From NCBI GenBank assembly GCA_021817145.1, contig JAKAVV010000001.1, forward strand, positions 124,001-188,000: 64,000 bases of DNA. The letters run 5' to 3'. How positions within the stretch are numbered: the first letter of the stretch is position 1; every line of letters begins with the position of its first letter. Shown piece after piece: positions 41,825-50,483 of the stretch. The notes under the pieces were generated by a model that did no database searches, had not been told where the DNA came from, and was given only the letters and a program-made list of their open reading frames with translations. The position numbers were made by a program, and so were the translations under genes. Source of the DNA: a bacterium (GTDB lineage Bacteria > Vulcanimicrobiota > JABDET01).

Positions 41825-42515
41825 ACCACAACTCTTTTCCTAAAATTTCTTTTAACTTTTCCAGTCCTTTTTGTATGACTCTAGAAACTTTTCTTTGACT
41901 GAGTCCGAGTTTTTTTCCGATCTCCATTTGGGTCAGATCATAATAGAAAAACAGATAAATCGTTTTTTTTTCTACAGAAAGGAGCTTTTCAATTGCTTGA
42001 TACAGAGTGATTTTATCTTCTACAGGAAGCTGAAAACTGATTAATTTTTGCGATTTCAGCTTCTGTCGAAGCGATTCGAATTCTTCTTCTGCAGCAGGCA
42101 TCAGGGGATTAGAAACAAATTCTTGGAGTTTCAGAGCTTCAGTAATCCCTTCTTCAGCAATATTTAATGATTCTGCGACTTCTTTAGAGGTTGGATGTCT
42201 GCCTAACTGCTGGGCTAGTTTTTCTGATTCCTGACCAATTTTGTAGAGTAAGAAGCGCAGCCAGCGAGGAGGTTTGACCAAATTTCCTTTATCTCGCAAG
42301 TAGTGACGAATTTCACCTGCAATTTGAGAGAGGGCATAGTGGTTGAATTCTGACTCTCGGGTAGAGTCAAAGTGGTCCACGGCTTTAATTAAGCCTATGG
42401 CTCCTACCTGAATTAAGTCCTCTAAAAATTCACCATGGCTTCTGCGGAAAAACTTTTTCGCCGTTGTTTCAACCAAGGGCATATGTTGGAGAATGACTGC
42501 AGTTCGATCTTCCAT
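41823..42515 (-). CDS. Second alternative sigma factor (group 3)
   Basis: 230 residues. Region 2 reads FLEDLIQVGAIGLIKAVDHFD and GEIRHYLRDKGNLVKPPRWLRFL. Region 3 is present, and region 4 (LTQMEIGKKLGLSQRKVSRVIQKG) is complete. It belongs with SigF/SigB-like factors, apart from the one at 22217. No anti-sigma gene is adjacent. It is the last gene of the pilus string, so it may control pilin or motility genes. Confidence 0.93.
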   Translation of the reverse strand: MEDRTAVILQHMPLVETTAKKFFRRSHGEFLEDLIQVGAIGLIKAVDHFDSTRESEFNHYALSQIAGEIRHYLRDKGNLVKPPRWLRFLLYKIGQESEKLAQQLGRHPTSKEVAESLNIAEEGITEALKLQEFVSNPLMPAAEEEFESLRQKLKSQKLISFQLPVEDKITLYQAIEKLLSVEKKTIYLFFYYDLTQMEIGKKLGLSQRKVSRVIQKGLEKLKEILGKELW

Positions 42516-42572
42516 GAAAAGTAATCACCTCTCATACATGCCTCACAATGCTGAAAACGGCAGCTTTCTGTT

Positions 42573-43823
42573 TTAATGCCCCCCCTGGTTTCCTAACTGT
42601 CCAATCAGAGAGTAAAGCGGTAAGAAAACCGAAATGACAATAAATCCTACAATTCCACCCATTCCTAAAATCAAAAGAGGCTCCAGCATAGAAGTTAAGG
42701 ATGCCAGCATGTATTCAACTTCAGTATCATAAAAATCAGCGATTTTAGACAGCATGGCATCTAGATTTCCGGTTTCTTCTCCAACAGAGACCATCTGTGT
42801 TACCATGGGAGGGAATAGTCCTGAATCTTGTAATGGGCCCGCAATGCTCTCTCCTTCTCTAATGCTTTCTCGTACTTTTATAATCGTTTCAGCAACTACT
42901 TCGTTCCCTGATACTTTTCCTACAATCTCAAGAGCCTGCATGATCGGAACCCCTGAACTTAAAAGGGTTCCAAGTGTGCGGCAGAAACGAGAGATAGAGA
43001 CTTTTTTGTTTAACATGCCAAAAACAGGGAGCTGCAATTTAAACTGGTCAAACTGCCGTTTTCCTGTTTGTGTTTGAACCCATTTAGCAAAAATAATGAG
43101 TAAGAAAATTATCACGCTAACAACAGCTAAATCAATATACCAGACTCTGACCCCTTCTGTGATTCCAATTAAAATTTTTGTTGGAAGTGGGAGAGCGACA
43201 TCCATCCCTTTAAACAGGTTGACAAAAGTGGGAAGGATCCATCCAACCAGAAAAGTCACAATCAGCATAGCCATGACTAAAATGACAACAGGGTATGTCA
43301 TGGCTGCTTTGACTTTTTTCTTTAAGTTGAAATCTCTTTCCATAAAACCTGCCAGACGATCCAGCACTTCATCCAAAACACCTCCCAATTCCCCTGCTCG
43401 CACCATGCTTACATAAAGATTAGAGAAAACAGAAGGATATTTCGACATAGAATTGGAGAGAGACTGTCCACCTTCCACATCTCTCCGAACAGAAAGGAGG
43501 GTTTCCTGCAGTTTTCTATCTTCTGTCTGTTCAGAAAGGATGTCAAGACACCGCACCATTGCAAGTCCTGCATTAATCATTGTAGAGAATTGGCGGCTGA
43601 AAACTGTTAAAGCTTGATCGTTAACTTTTTGGTACTTGCGAAGAGGGGCAAGTATGTCGTTTTTCCAGTCCGCCTGTCCGCCGCCTTTTCTTTCTTGTAT
43701 TTCAATGATGGTCAGCTTCTGTTCTCTAAGCTTATTTTGTACTAACCGTTGACTTTCCGCTTCAATGGTCTCTTGAATGACCCGCCCATCCGCGGTTTTA
43801 GCTTTATATGTATATTGAGGCAT
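42573..43823 (-). CDS. pilC: Type IV pilus inner-membrane platform protein PilC
   Basis: 416 residues with two GspF/PilC domains (about 75-200 and 280-400), each with membrane helices (VVILVMAMLIVTFLVGWILP; the last at ILGMGGIVGFIVISVFLPLY). The N-terminal PQYTYKAKTADGRVI is typical. It forms the platform on which the PilB and PilT motors act. It is the second of two pilC paralogues in this string and more canonical in length. Confidence 0.93.
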   Translation of the reverse strand: MPQYTYKAKTADGRVIQETIEAESQRLVQNKLREQKLTIIEIQERKGGGQADWKNDILAPLRKYQKVNDQALTVFSRQFSTMINAGLAMVRCLDILSEQTEDRKLQETLLSVRRDVEGGQSLSNSMSKYPSVFSNLYVSMVRAGELGGVLDEVLDRLAGFMERDFNLKKKVKAAMTYPVVILVMAMLIVTFLVGWILPTFVNLFKGMDVALPLPTKILIGITEGVRVWYIDLAVVSVIIFLLIIFAKWVQTQTGKRQFDQFKLQLPVFGMLNKKVSISRFCRTLGTLLSSGVPIMQALEIVGKVSGNEVVAETIIKVRESIREGESIAGPLQDSGLFPPMVTQMVSVGEETGNLDAMLSKIADFYDTEVEYMLASLTSMLEPLLILGMGGIVGFIVISVFLPLYSLIGQLGNQGGH

Positions 43824-43886
43824 ACAAGCTTAACCCCCTGTAAAATTTTTAATTTTTCTCTTAGACACTAAAATAAAATGCAAAAT

Positions 43887-43958
43887 TCAAACCCGATAAG
43901 CTAATCCTACCAATGTCATTGCTAAAAATAAAAGCCACCACCATCCTGAAGGCAACAT
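43887..43958 (-). CDS. 23-residue membrane micro-ORF between the pilC genes
   Basis: The ATG at 43958 is preceded by a near-perfect GGGAGGTG. The peptide opens MLPSGWWW, continues as one hydrophobic helix and ends LAYRV before TGA at 43887. It fills most of the 204-base gap between pilC genes and has the signs of a real tiny membrane protein: strong ribosome site, Trp anchor and positive end. It is far below usual gene-call limits. Confidence 0.6.
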   Translation of the reverse strand: MLPSGWWWLLFLAMTLVGLAYRV

Positions 43959-44027
43959 TTTTTCACCTCCCTTTCTTAAATCTGCGTTATCTGACAAACC
44001 TTCTAGGAAGGATAAAAAACTCCTTTT

Positions 44028-45251
44028 TCATCCGCCCCCATTCATGCTAAAATGCCCAATCAGAGAATAAATAGGCAGAAATATTGAAATGACCACAAAT
44101 CCTACAATCAACCCCATGGCTGCAATTAAAATTGGTTCAAGAAGTTTTGTAAATCGAATGAGAGTTAATTCAATTTCTGCGTCATAGAAATCAGCTACTT
44201 TTTTCAGCATTTTAGGGAGTTCTCCTGTTTGTTCTCCTACTTGGAGCATACTGACAGCAAGAGAAGGAAAGATTTTTGATTCTTCCAGGGGAGCTGAAAT
44301 CGTGCTGCCGTATTTGACTGCTTGTCTAGCCTGGTCAACCGCTTCGTTTAATACTTCATTTCCTGTCACACGGCCTACAATATCAAGGGACTGCATGAGA
44401 GGGACACCTGCTGCTATAAGAGTGGAAAGAGTTCTGCAGAAACGGGAGGCTGCCACTTTTTTGTTTAGATCTCCAAAAATAGGCATGAATAAAAGCCATT
44501 GATGATAATGCCTTCTTCCAACAGCAGTCCTCAAATACTGTGAAAGAAGAAAAGCCAGCACACCTAAAATTCCTATTATTATAAGAATGAAAAAAGGATT
44601 TTTTGCGAGATTAACCGTGAACATTAAGATTTGGGTTGGAAGAGGGGTTGGCACATGGAATCCGCGAAATAAGCTGATGAATTTAGGAAAAATGTAAATC
44701 ACCAAAAGGAAAGCGATAAGAACGCAGAAGCTGAAAACAACGATCGGATAAGTAAGGGCTGATCTCAGCCGTTTTCGAATAAAAGCGTCTTTCTCGAGAT
44801 AATTTGCCATCCGTTCCAAAATATCCCCCATATCACCTGATAGTTCTCCCGCTTTTATAAGCTCCAGGTAAACAGGGTTAAAAACGTCAGGGTAACGGGC
44901 TAAAGCTTGAGAAAGAGAATTTCCTGCTTTGACATGTTCTCTTACAAGGAGAATAACATCTTCAAGTCTTAGATTATCCCCTTTTCTGCTGAGCAGATCC
45001 AGACACCGCATAATGGGAAGTCCGGCTTTTATCATTGCTGCGAATTGTCTTGTAAAAATAGCAATGCTGTCCTGATTCACTTTTTGAAGTTTATGAAGAA
45101 AAAGCAGGAGTTTGGTTTGTTCCTGAATTTTTTTAATTTGATAGCGGTACTGTTTTAAAGCCTCAAGCGCCTGAATTCGAGTTTTTGCTTCAAGAATCCC
45201 TCTAACAGTTCTTCCTTCGTCATTGACTGCTTCATAAACGTATGTGGGCAT
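44028..45251 (-). CDS. Type IV pilus platform protein PilC paralogue
   Basis: 407 residues with the same layout as the other PilC (PTYVYEAVNDEGRTV start, two GspF domains, final helix IAAMGLIVGFVVISIFLPIYSL). Sequence identity between the two is only moderate, so the duplication is old. Two platforms beside one PilB and one PilT could mean two pilus or secretion machines sharing motors. It lies 30 bases after pilT. Confidence 0.93.
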   Translation of the reverse strand: MPTYVYEAVNDEGRTVRGILEAKTRIQALEALKQYRYQIKKIQEQTKLLLFLHKLQKVNQDSIAIFTRQFAAMIKAGLPIMRCLDLLSRKGDNLRLEDVILLVREHVKAGNSLSQALARYPDVFNPVYLELIKAGELSGDMGDILERMANYLEKDAFIRKRLRSALTYPIVVFSFCVLIAFLLVIYIFPKFISLFRGFHVPTPLPTQILMFTVNLAKNPFFILIIIGILGVLAFLLSQYLRTAVGRRHYHQWLLFMPIFGDLNKKVAASRFCRTLSTLIAAGVPLMQSLDIVGRVTGNEVLNEAVDQARQAVKYGSTISAPLEESKIFPSLAVSMLQVGEQTGELPKMLKKVADFYDAEIELTLIRFTKLLEPILIAAMGLIVGFVVISIFLPIYSLIGHFSMNGGG

Positions 45252-45281
45252 TTTGATTGTACAGCCCCTTGTTAAAAAAGG

Positions 45282-46367
45282 TTATCTGGTCCCTTCAATC
45301 AGGCGGCGCAGTTCATCCGGGTGAGCAGTTCTTGCCATTGCTTCTTCTGCTGAAATTTGTTTATTATGATAAAGATCCAGGAGGCTTTGATCCATGGTTT
45401 GCATTCCAAATTTAGAGCCTGTCTGCAAATGAGAGTAGATTTGATGAGTTTTGCCATCTCGGATCAAGCTCCTGAGCGCAGGAGTGGCTAATAAGACTTC
45501 GACAGCCGGAATTCTCCCAATTCCACTGACATGAGGGATCAGCTGCATAGAGAAAATAGCTTCTAAAACACTTGCTAACTGAATTCTGACCTGCTGCTGC
45601 TGATGGGGGGGAAACACATCAATAATTCGATCAATGGTTTGAGCTGCATCAACAGTATGCAGGGTTGATAAGACTAAATGCCCTGTTTCTGCTGCTGTTA
45701 AAGTGGCAGCAATGGTCTCGGGATCCCGCATTTCTCCTACCATAATGACATTGGGGTCTTCACGCAGAACAGAGCGAAGAGCAATTCCCCATGACTGCGC
45801 ATCCTGTCCTATTTCTCTCTGGTTAATCATTGATTTTTTATGTCCATGAATATATTCAATTGGGTCTTCAACAGTAATAATATGGCACTGGCGCTCAGCA
45901 TTGATGGAATCAATCATGCATGCAAGGGTTGTAGATTTTCCAACTCCGGTAGCGCCTGTTACAAGAATCAATCCATAAGGGCGTTTAATAATTTCATCCA
46001 GAATCGGAGGAAGATTTAATTCTTCGCGAGATTGAATGGTATGGGGGATATGTCTGAAAGCAGCTCCATAAGCCCCTCTTTGTTTGAAAATGTTGACTCT
46101 AAATCTTCCGTACCCTTTGACTCCATGGGAACAGTCCAAATCCCATTGTTTTTCGAGCTTTTCTTTTTGTTTGTCATTTAAGATGCCATAGATTAATCTT
46201 TTTGTGTCTTCTGCTGTCAGTCGTGGAAATTCGGTTGGCGTTAATTTTCCATCAATTCGGAGCATGGGGGGAAGTCCCACAGCTAAGTGCAAATCAGAGG
46301 CTCCTCTTTCTACTGTCAGTTTTAAGAGTTCATCCATTCCTAATTTTAGAGGTTCAGTTGTCAGCAT
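45282..46367 (-). CDS. pilT: Twitching motility ATPase PilT
   Basis: 361 residues, complete retraction motor. Walker A is TGATGVGKSTT, the Asp box is VEDPIEYIH, Walker B is IMVGEMRDPETI, and the His box is ETGHLVLSTLHT. The C-terminal PALRSLIRDGK corresponds to the AIRNLIRE motif needed for retraction. All key residues are kept, unlike the paralogue at 31930. It lies 6 bases after pilB. Confidence 0.96.
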   Translation of the reverse strand: MLTTEPLKLGMDELLKLTVERGASDLHLAVGLPPMLRIDGKLTPTEFPRLTAEDTKRLIYGILNDKQKEKLEKQWDLDCSHGVKGYGRFRVNIFKQRGAYGAAFRHIPHTIQSREELNLPPILDEIIKRPYGLILVTGATGVGKSTTLACMIDSINAERQCHIITVEDPIEYIHGHKKSMINQREIGQDAQSWGIALRSVLREDPNVIMVGEMRDPETIAATLTAAETGHLVLSTLHTVDAAQTIDRIIDVFPPHQQQQVRIQLASVLEAIFSMQLIPHVSGIGRIPAVEVLLATPALRSLIRDGKTHQIYSHLQTGSKFGMQTMDQSLLDLYHNKQISAEEAMARTAHPDELRRLIEGTR

Positions 46368-46373
46368 TCTTTA

Positions 46374-48107
46374 TTATTCTCCTTCCATGTAAACGACCCT
46401 TAGGGTCTCTTCAATACTGGTAACTCCATCCAGAACTTTGCGAATTCCATCGTCTTGAAGCGTTCTCATTCCTTCTTCTAGAGCAGCTTTTCGGATTTCT
46501 GTGGAAGAGGCTTTCTGGAGAGTTAGTCCTCGAATTCGATCCGTCATCACCATGAGCTCATAAATTCCAGATCTTCCTTTATACCCTGTATTTTTGCAGG
46601 CATCGCATCCTCTTCCTTTGTAAAAGTTGATCTCTTCCCCTGCATACATTCCGAGTCCAAATTTGCGGACCGCTTCTTGCGGCGGAGTGTAAGGTTCTTT
46701 GCAATTGGGACAGATCAGTCGCGCTAATCTCTGCGCCTGGATTCCGATTAAAGCAGATGCGATTAAAAAGGGCTCAATTCCCATGTCAACCAGACGGTTT
46801 ATGGCTGATGGGGCATCATTGGTGTGTAAAGTGGAGAGAACCAGGTGTCCTGTTAAAGCTGCTTCAATCGCTATTCTGGCGGTTTCAGTGTCTCGGATTT
46901 CTCCCACCATGATAATGTCAGGGTCCTGCCGCAGAAAAGATCTTAAGGCATTGGCAAAAGAGAGTCCTGCTTTTTCATTGACCTGGACTTGATTCACTCC
47001 AGGCAGCTGATATTCAACAGGATCTTCAATGGTGATAATATTTTGAACTCCTGTGTTGATTTTATTTAAGCAGGAGTAAAGAGTGGTGGATTTTCCCGAT
47101 CCTGTTGGTCCTGTAACTAGAATCATTCCGTAAGGTTTAAGAATCATCCCTTCCAGCTTCTCTTTTATATCGGGATAAAACCCCAGTTTATCTAATCCCA
47201 GCATAACAGAACTTTTGTCTAAAATACGGAGAACCGCTTTTTCCCCATGAACTGTTGGGATGGTGGAAACACGGAGATCGAACTCTTTATTATTATGTTT
47301 CAAGTGGATTTTTCCGTCCTGTGGAACTCTTCTTTCCGCAATATCCATGCTGGACATGATCTTGATGCGGGAGATCATGGGAGCTTGAATATGTTTAGGA
47401 GGGGACATCACATCATGTAAAACCCCATCAATTCGATACCGAACACGCACCTGTTTTGCTTCTGGTTCGACATGGATATCAGAAGCTTTGTCATTAATCG
47501 CTTGGGAGATGATCAAATTGACAACACGGACAATAGGGGCTTCATCAACCAGTTCTTTTAACTTATCGACCGAGATCTCTTCTTCTTCTTGGACCGCTTC
47601 AAGAGCTGAACCAGCATCTGATGCTTCAAGGGTTTTTACGGTTTCTTCGACTTCCGCCAGTTCGGTAACCCCAAAATTGCGATCAATAATTTTTGTAATG
47701 CTTGCTTCTGTTGCAATCATGGGCTGGATGTCAAACCCTGTAATCAATCGAATGTCATCAATGGCAAGCACATTTAAAGGATCAGCCATGGCAACCGAGA
47801 GTTTGCTGCCAATTTGTCCAACAGGGACTACTTTGTAACGTCGGGCAAGATGTTCAGGGATCGTTTTGATGAGCTCGGGATCGATTTCCTGGACATCGAG
47901 ATCAACAAAGGCAACCCCCATTTGTTTTCCCATGACTTCTGTAATGTCTTTTTCAGTAACATAATTGAGCTGAACCAGAATTTTTTCGAGTTTATCCCCT
48001 GTTTTTTTCTGCTGGTCAATCGCTTTTTGGAGCTGACGTTCTGTAATTAATTTTTCTTCAATCAGAAGTTCTGACATATCTTGTTTTGAAGAAGATTTGG
48101 TTATCAT
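46374..48107 (-). CDS. pilB: Type IV pilus assembly ATPase PilB
   Basis: 577 residues, the extension motor. The N-terminal MshEN-type domain (about 10-160) may bind c-di-GMP. Walker A is TGPTGSGKSTT, Walker B is IMVGEIRDTETA, and the His box is LTGHLVLSTLHTND. A zinc-binding tetra-Cys is seen in CPNCKEPY and CDACKNTG. It is the first gene of the pilus string, directly behind a consensus promoter. Pilins and minor pilins are not in this window. Confidence 0.96.
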   Translation of the reverse strand: MITKSSSKQDMSELLIEEKLITERQLQKAIDQQKKTGDKLEKILVQLNYVTEKDITEVMGKQMGVAFVDLDVQEIDPELIKTIPEHLARRYKVVPVGQIGSKLSVAMADPLNVLAIDDIRLITGFDIQPMIATEASITKIIDRNFGVTELAEVEETVKTLEASDAGSALEAVQEEEEISVDKLKELVDEAPIVRVVNLIISQAINDKASDIHVEPEAKQVRVRYRIDGVLHDVMSPPKHIQAPMISRIKIMSSMDIAERRVPQDGKIHLKHNNKEFDLRVSTIPTVHGEKAVLRILDKSSVMLGLDKLGFYPDIKEKLEGMILKPYGMILVTGPTGSGKSTTLYSCLNKINTGVQNIITIEDPVEYQLPGVNQVQVNEKAGLSFANALRSFLRQDPDIIMVGEIRDTETARIAIEAALTGHLVLSTLHTNDAPSAINRLVDMGIEPFLIASALIGIQAQRLARLICPNCKEPYTPPQEAVRKFGLGMYAGEEINFYKGRGCDACKNTGYKGRSGIYELMVMTDRIRGLTLQKASSTEIRKAALEEGMRTLQDDGIRKVLDGVTSIEETLRVVYMEGE

Positions 48108-48165
48108 AATGGGCTTTTTTCCTCCTACCCTTTCAGCTGCCAGCAGCGATTTTTTCGCTCATTTT

Positions 48166-48193
48166 ATTATAACATACCTTGTTCTAATGTCAA
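48166..48193 (-). promoter_or_regulatory. Consensus sigma-70 promoter of the pilB operon
   Basis: On the minus strand TTGACA (48188-48193) and TATAAT (48166-48171) are both perfect, with a 16-base spacer. The -35 box overlaps the stop region of the TPR gene, so pilB can be read independently. It lies 59 bases before the pilB ATG. Confidence 0.8.
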
Positions 48194-49359
48194 GATTCTT
48201 TGTTTTGCATCATTTTCGCGCTTTGTGAATATTCTACGGCTTTTTTAGAATTCCCTGATTTTTGATAAAATATGGAAAGGGTATTGTATAAAGCAAAAGA
48301 GTGGGGTGAGTTTCCTTCTAGTTCCAGCAGGACAGGTTTTGCTTCATCCAGATAACCAAGATCCACAGCCAAAATTCCAAATTGAAGCTTGATATCTGCG
48401 TTGTTTGGAAAAGCGGAGACCCCCTTTTTTAAAAGATTGTAAGCTATCTTTTTTTTACCGCTTATAATGAGAGCGTCTGAAAGCAGGAGGTAGCTTTCCT
48501 GATCATAAGGATCTAAATCCAGCGCCTCATAAAAATACTGAACAGCGTCATCGTACTTTGACAGGTGGAGAGCAACTTTTCCAGCCAGGCTGTAAAGAGG
48601 AGAGGAGTCAGGGAATAGATTGATGGCTCCTTGAAACATTTCGAGGGCTTCTGCTGTTTTGAGCTCATTGAGATAAAGGTATCCTGCAACAAGATAATCT
48701 CCAACTGTTCTAAGGGTTAAATTCTCTTCATTCAGGAGTTTTATTAAGTGATTCTGGGTGTTTTTTATGTGCTGCGCGTATTTTTCTCTTGATAGGGGAA
48801 ATGGAGCGGCATGATGAGATGTTTCGTATTCCTCAGTATATTTTTTGTGAGCATTCCAAACTTCTGACAATTTGCCTGGCTCCCAATGAATTTTGCTGTC
48901 CCCTGGGAAAAAATGGATGGAACTTTCTCTTTCGCCAAAAGCTGTTATGACCGCGCCTTTTTCAAAAAGAGTGAAGAAGAGAATTAAAATGTTTCTGGTT
49001 GGGAAGATGGTCAGATCAGCGAAACAGGGGGATTTTTCGTGAGTGAAATTCCAGCAGGGAGAGGGCCACAGCTTGAATTGTTCTCTGCTGAGTTTCTGTT
49101 TTAAAGAAAAACCTAACTGTTCCAGTTCCTTTGAAAAATAATTTAATTTTTCTTCAGAAATGGTTGGAACAGGCAGCGGAAATTGAATGGTTCCAAGTTT
49201 GCTTCGTCGAGCTTTTTTTTGCAGGTAGATGACAGTAAAATAGAAAATTATCCATAAAATAAAAAAACCTCCTGCTGCAGTGAATATTTTAAGAACCACG
49301 ACAAGATTTTTGGCAGAGCTTTTCTTTAATCCTGCTCTTGGAAGTGATCCTGCCCCCAT
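48190..49359 (-). CDS. Membrane-anchored TPR-repeat protein
   Basis: 389 residues. One N-terminal membrane helix (about 20-45) is followed by a middle domain of mixed secondary structure (50-190), then at least four TPR units (about 215-385; seen at AALEMFQGAINLFPDSSPLYS, DDAVQYFYEALDLDPYDQESY and later). It lies directly upstream of pilB and could act in pilus assembly or docking. The start codon sits in the first copy of a 41-base direct repeat. Confidence 0.8.
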   Translation of the reverse strand: MGAGSLPRAGLKKSSAKNLVVVLKIFTAAGGFFILWIIFYFTVIYLQKKARRSKLGTIQFPLPVPTISEEKLNYFSKELEQLGFSLKQKLSREQFKLWPSPCWNFTHEKSPCFADLTIFPTRNILILFFTLFEKGAVITAFGERESSIHFFPGDSKIHWEPGKLSEVWNAHKKYTEEYETSHHAAPFPLSREKYAQHIKNTQNHLIKLLNEENLTLRTVGDYLVAGYLYLNELKTAEALEMFQGAINLFPDSSPLYSLAGKVALHLSKYDDAVQYFYEALDLDPYDQESYLLLSDALIISGKKKIAYNLLKKGVSAFPNNADIKLQFGILAVDLGYLDEAKPVLLELEGNSPHSFALYNTLSIFYQKSGNSKKAVEYSQSAKMMQNKES

Positions 49360-49472
49360 CTCGAAAGAAAAACTGGCAGGGATGTCATGTTTTTATTTCG
49401 GTTTAAATCGGCAGACAGGGATGGCTGCCAACATCTCGAAAGAAAAACTGGCAGGGATGTCATGTTTTTATT
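49357..49472. repeat. 41-bp direct repeat between the TPR gene and plsX
   Basis: An identical 41-base block occurs at 49357-49397 and 49432-49472 (75-base period). On the minus strand each copy ends in TTTCGAG-ATG. The inner copy gives the TPR gene start (49359); the outer gives a 13-codon ORF (49434 to 49393). The spacer holds a small hairpin (GGCAG...CTGCC). Confidence 0.85.
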
Positions 49473-49487
49473 CGAAAAAGATAACCC

Positions 49488-50483
49488 ATGGTTACGATTG
49501 CTCTCGATGCAATGGGGGGGGATTATGCCCCTTCTGAAATAGTTAGAGGCGCTTTAGAGGCATGTCATCAGGATCGATCACTTGAAGTTATTCTCGTGGG
49601 AGATGAAAAGCGAATCAAGAGAGATATAAGAAAGCCGCTCCCCAATCTTTCTATTCTTCATACGGATGAAGTGGTTGAAATGCATGAGTCCCCTTCTCAG
49701 GCGCTAAAAAAGAAGAAAAAAGCTTCCATTATTTTAGCTGCTAATTTAGTGAAAAATGGGGAAGCCCAGGCTGTTCTATCAGCAGGAAATACAGGGGCTA
49801 TTTTAGAGACTTCAGTCTTAACTCTTGGGAGATTAAAAGGAATCCGAAGACCTGCGATTGCCACTTCCTGGCCCACTCACAAAGGAGTGGCTCTTCTTTT
49901 AGATTCTGGGGCGAATGCGAACAATAAACCTGAGCATCTGGTTCAGTTTGCTTTAATGGGATCGGTTTTTGTGGAGAAGATCCGTGGAATTACTTCTCCT
50001 GCGATTGGACTGCTTAATATTGGTGAAGAACCTAATAAGGGACCCTCAGAGATTCAAGAGGCATTTCAGATGCTGCAAAAGTCTAAATTAAATTTTATCG
50101 GAAATGTGGAAACAACAGGATTTTTAGCAGGTGAAGTAGATGTGGCGGTTTGCGATGGATTTGTTGGGAATATGGTGTTAAAAACCGCGGAAGCTGTTTC
50201 AGAGTTCCTCTTTGATGTGATTAAAAAAGAGTTAAGGAGAAGATTCCACACAAAAGTGCTGTCTGGTTTTTTAAAACCAACATTTCGTTCTATTGGAAAA
50301 AGGATTGATTATATTGAATATGGAGCAGCACCTTTTTTAGGAGTGAATGGGATCTGCTTAAAAAGTCATGGCAAATCAAAAGCAAAAGCGATCAAAAATG
50401 CGATTTTTACTGCTGATCAAATGGTCAAAATTAAAATTTTAGAAGAAATGAGCACCCTTGTTGAAGAAGTCAAGGTTGAATGA
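49488..50483 (+). CDS. plsX: Phosphate acyltransferase PlsX
   Basis: 331 residues. It makes acyl-phosphate from acyl-ACP for phospholipid synthesis. The N-terminal VTIALDAMGGDYAPSEIV, SAGNTGA and DGFVGNMVLKT motifs are intact. fabD/fabH, the usual followers, are absent; recG overlaps by 4 bases instead. Confidence 0.96.
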   Translation: MVTIALDAMGGDYAPSEIVRGALEACHQDRSLEVILVGDEKRIKRDIRKPLPNLSILHTDEVVEMHESPSQALKKKKKASIILAANLVKNGEAQAVLSAGNTGAILETSVLTLGRLKGIRRPAIATSWPTHKGVALLLDSGANANNKPEHLVQFALMGSVFVEKIRGITSPAIGLLNIGEEPNKGPSEIQEAFQMLQKSKLNFIGNVETTGFLAGEVDVAVCDGFVGNMVLKTAEAVSEFLFDVIKKELRRRFHTKVLSGFLKPTFRSIGKRIDYIEYGAAPFLGVNGICLKSHGKSKAKAIKNAIFTADQMVKIKILEEMSTLVEEVKVE

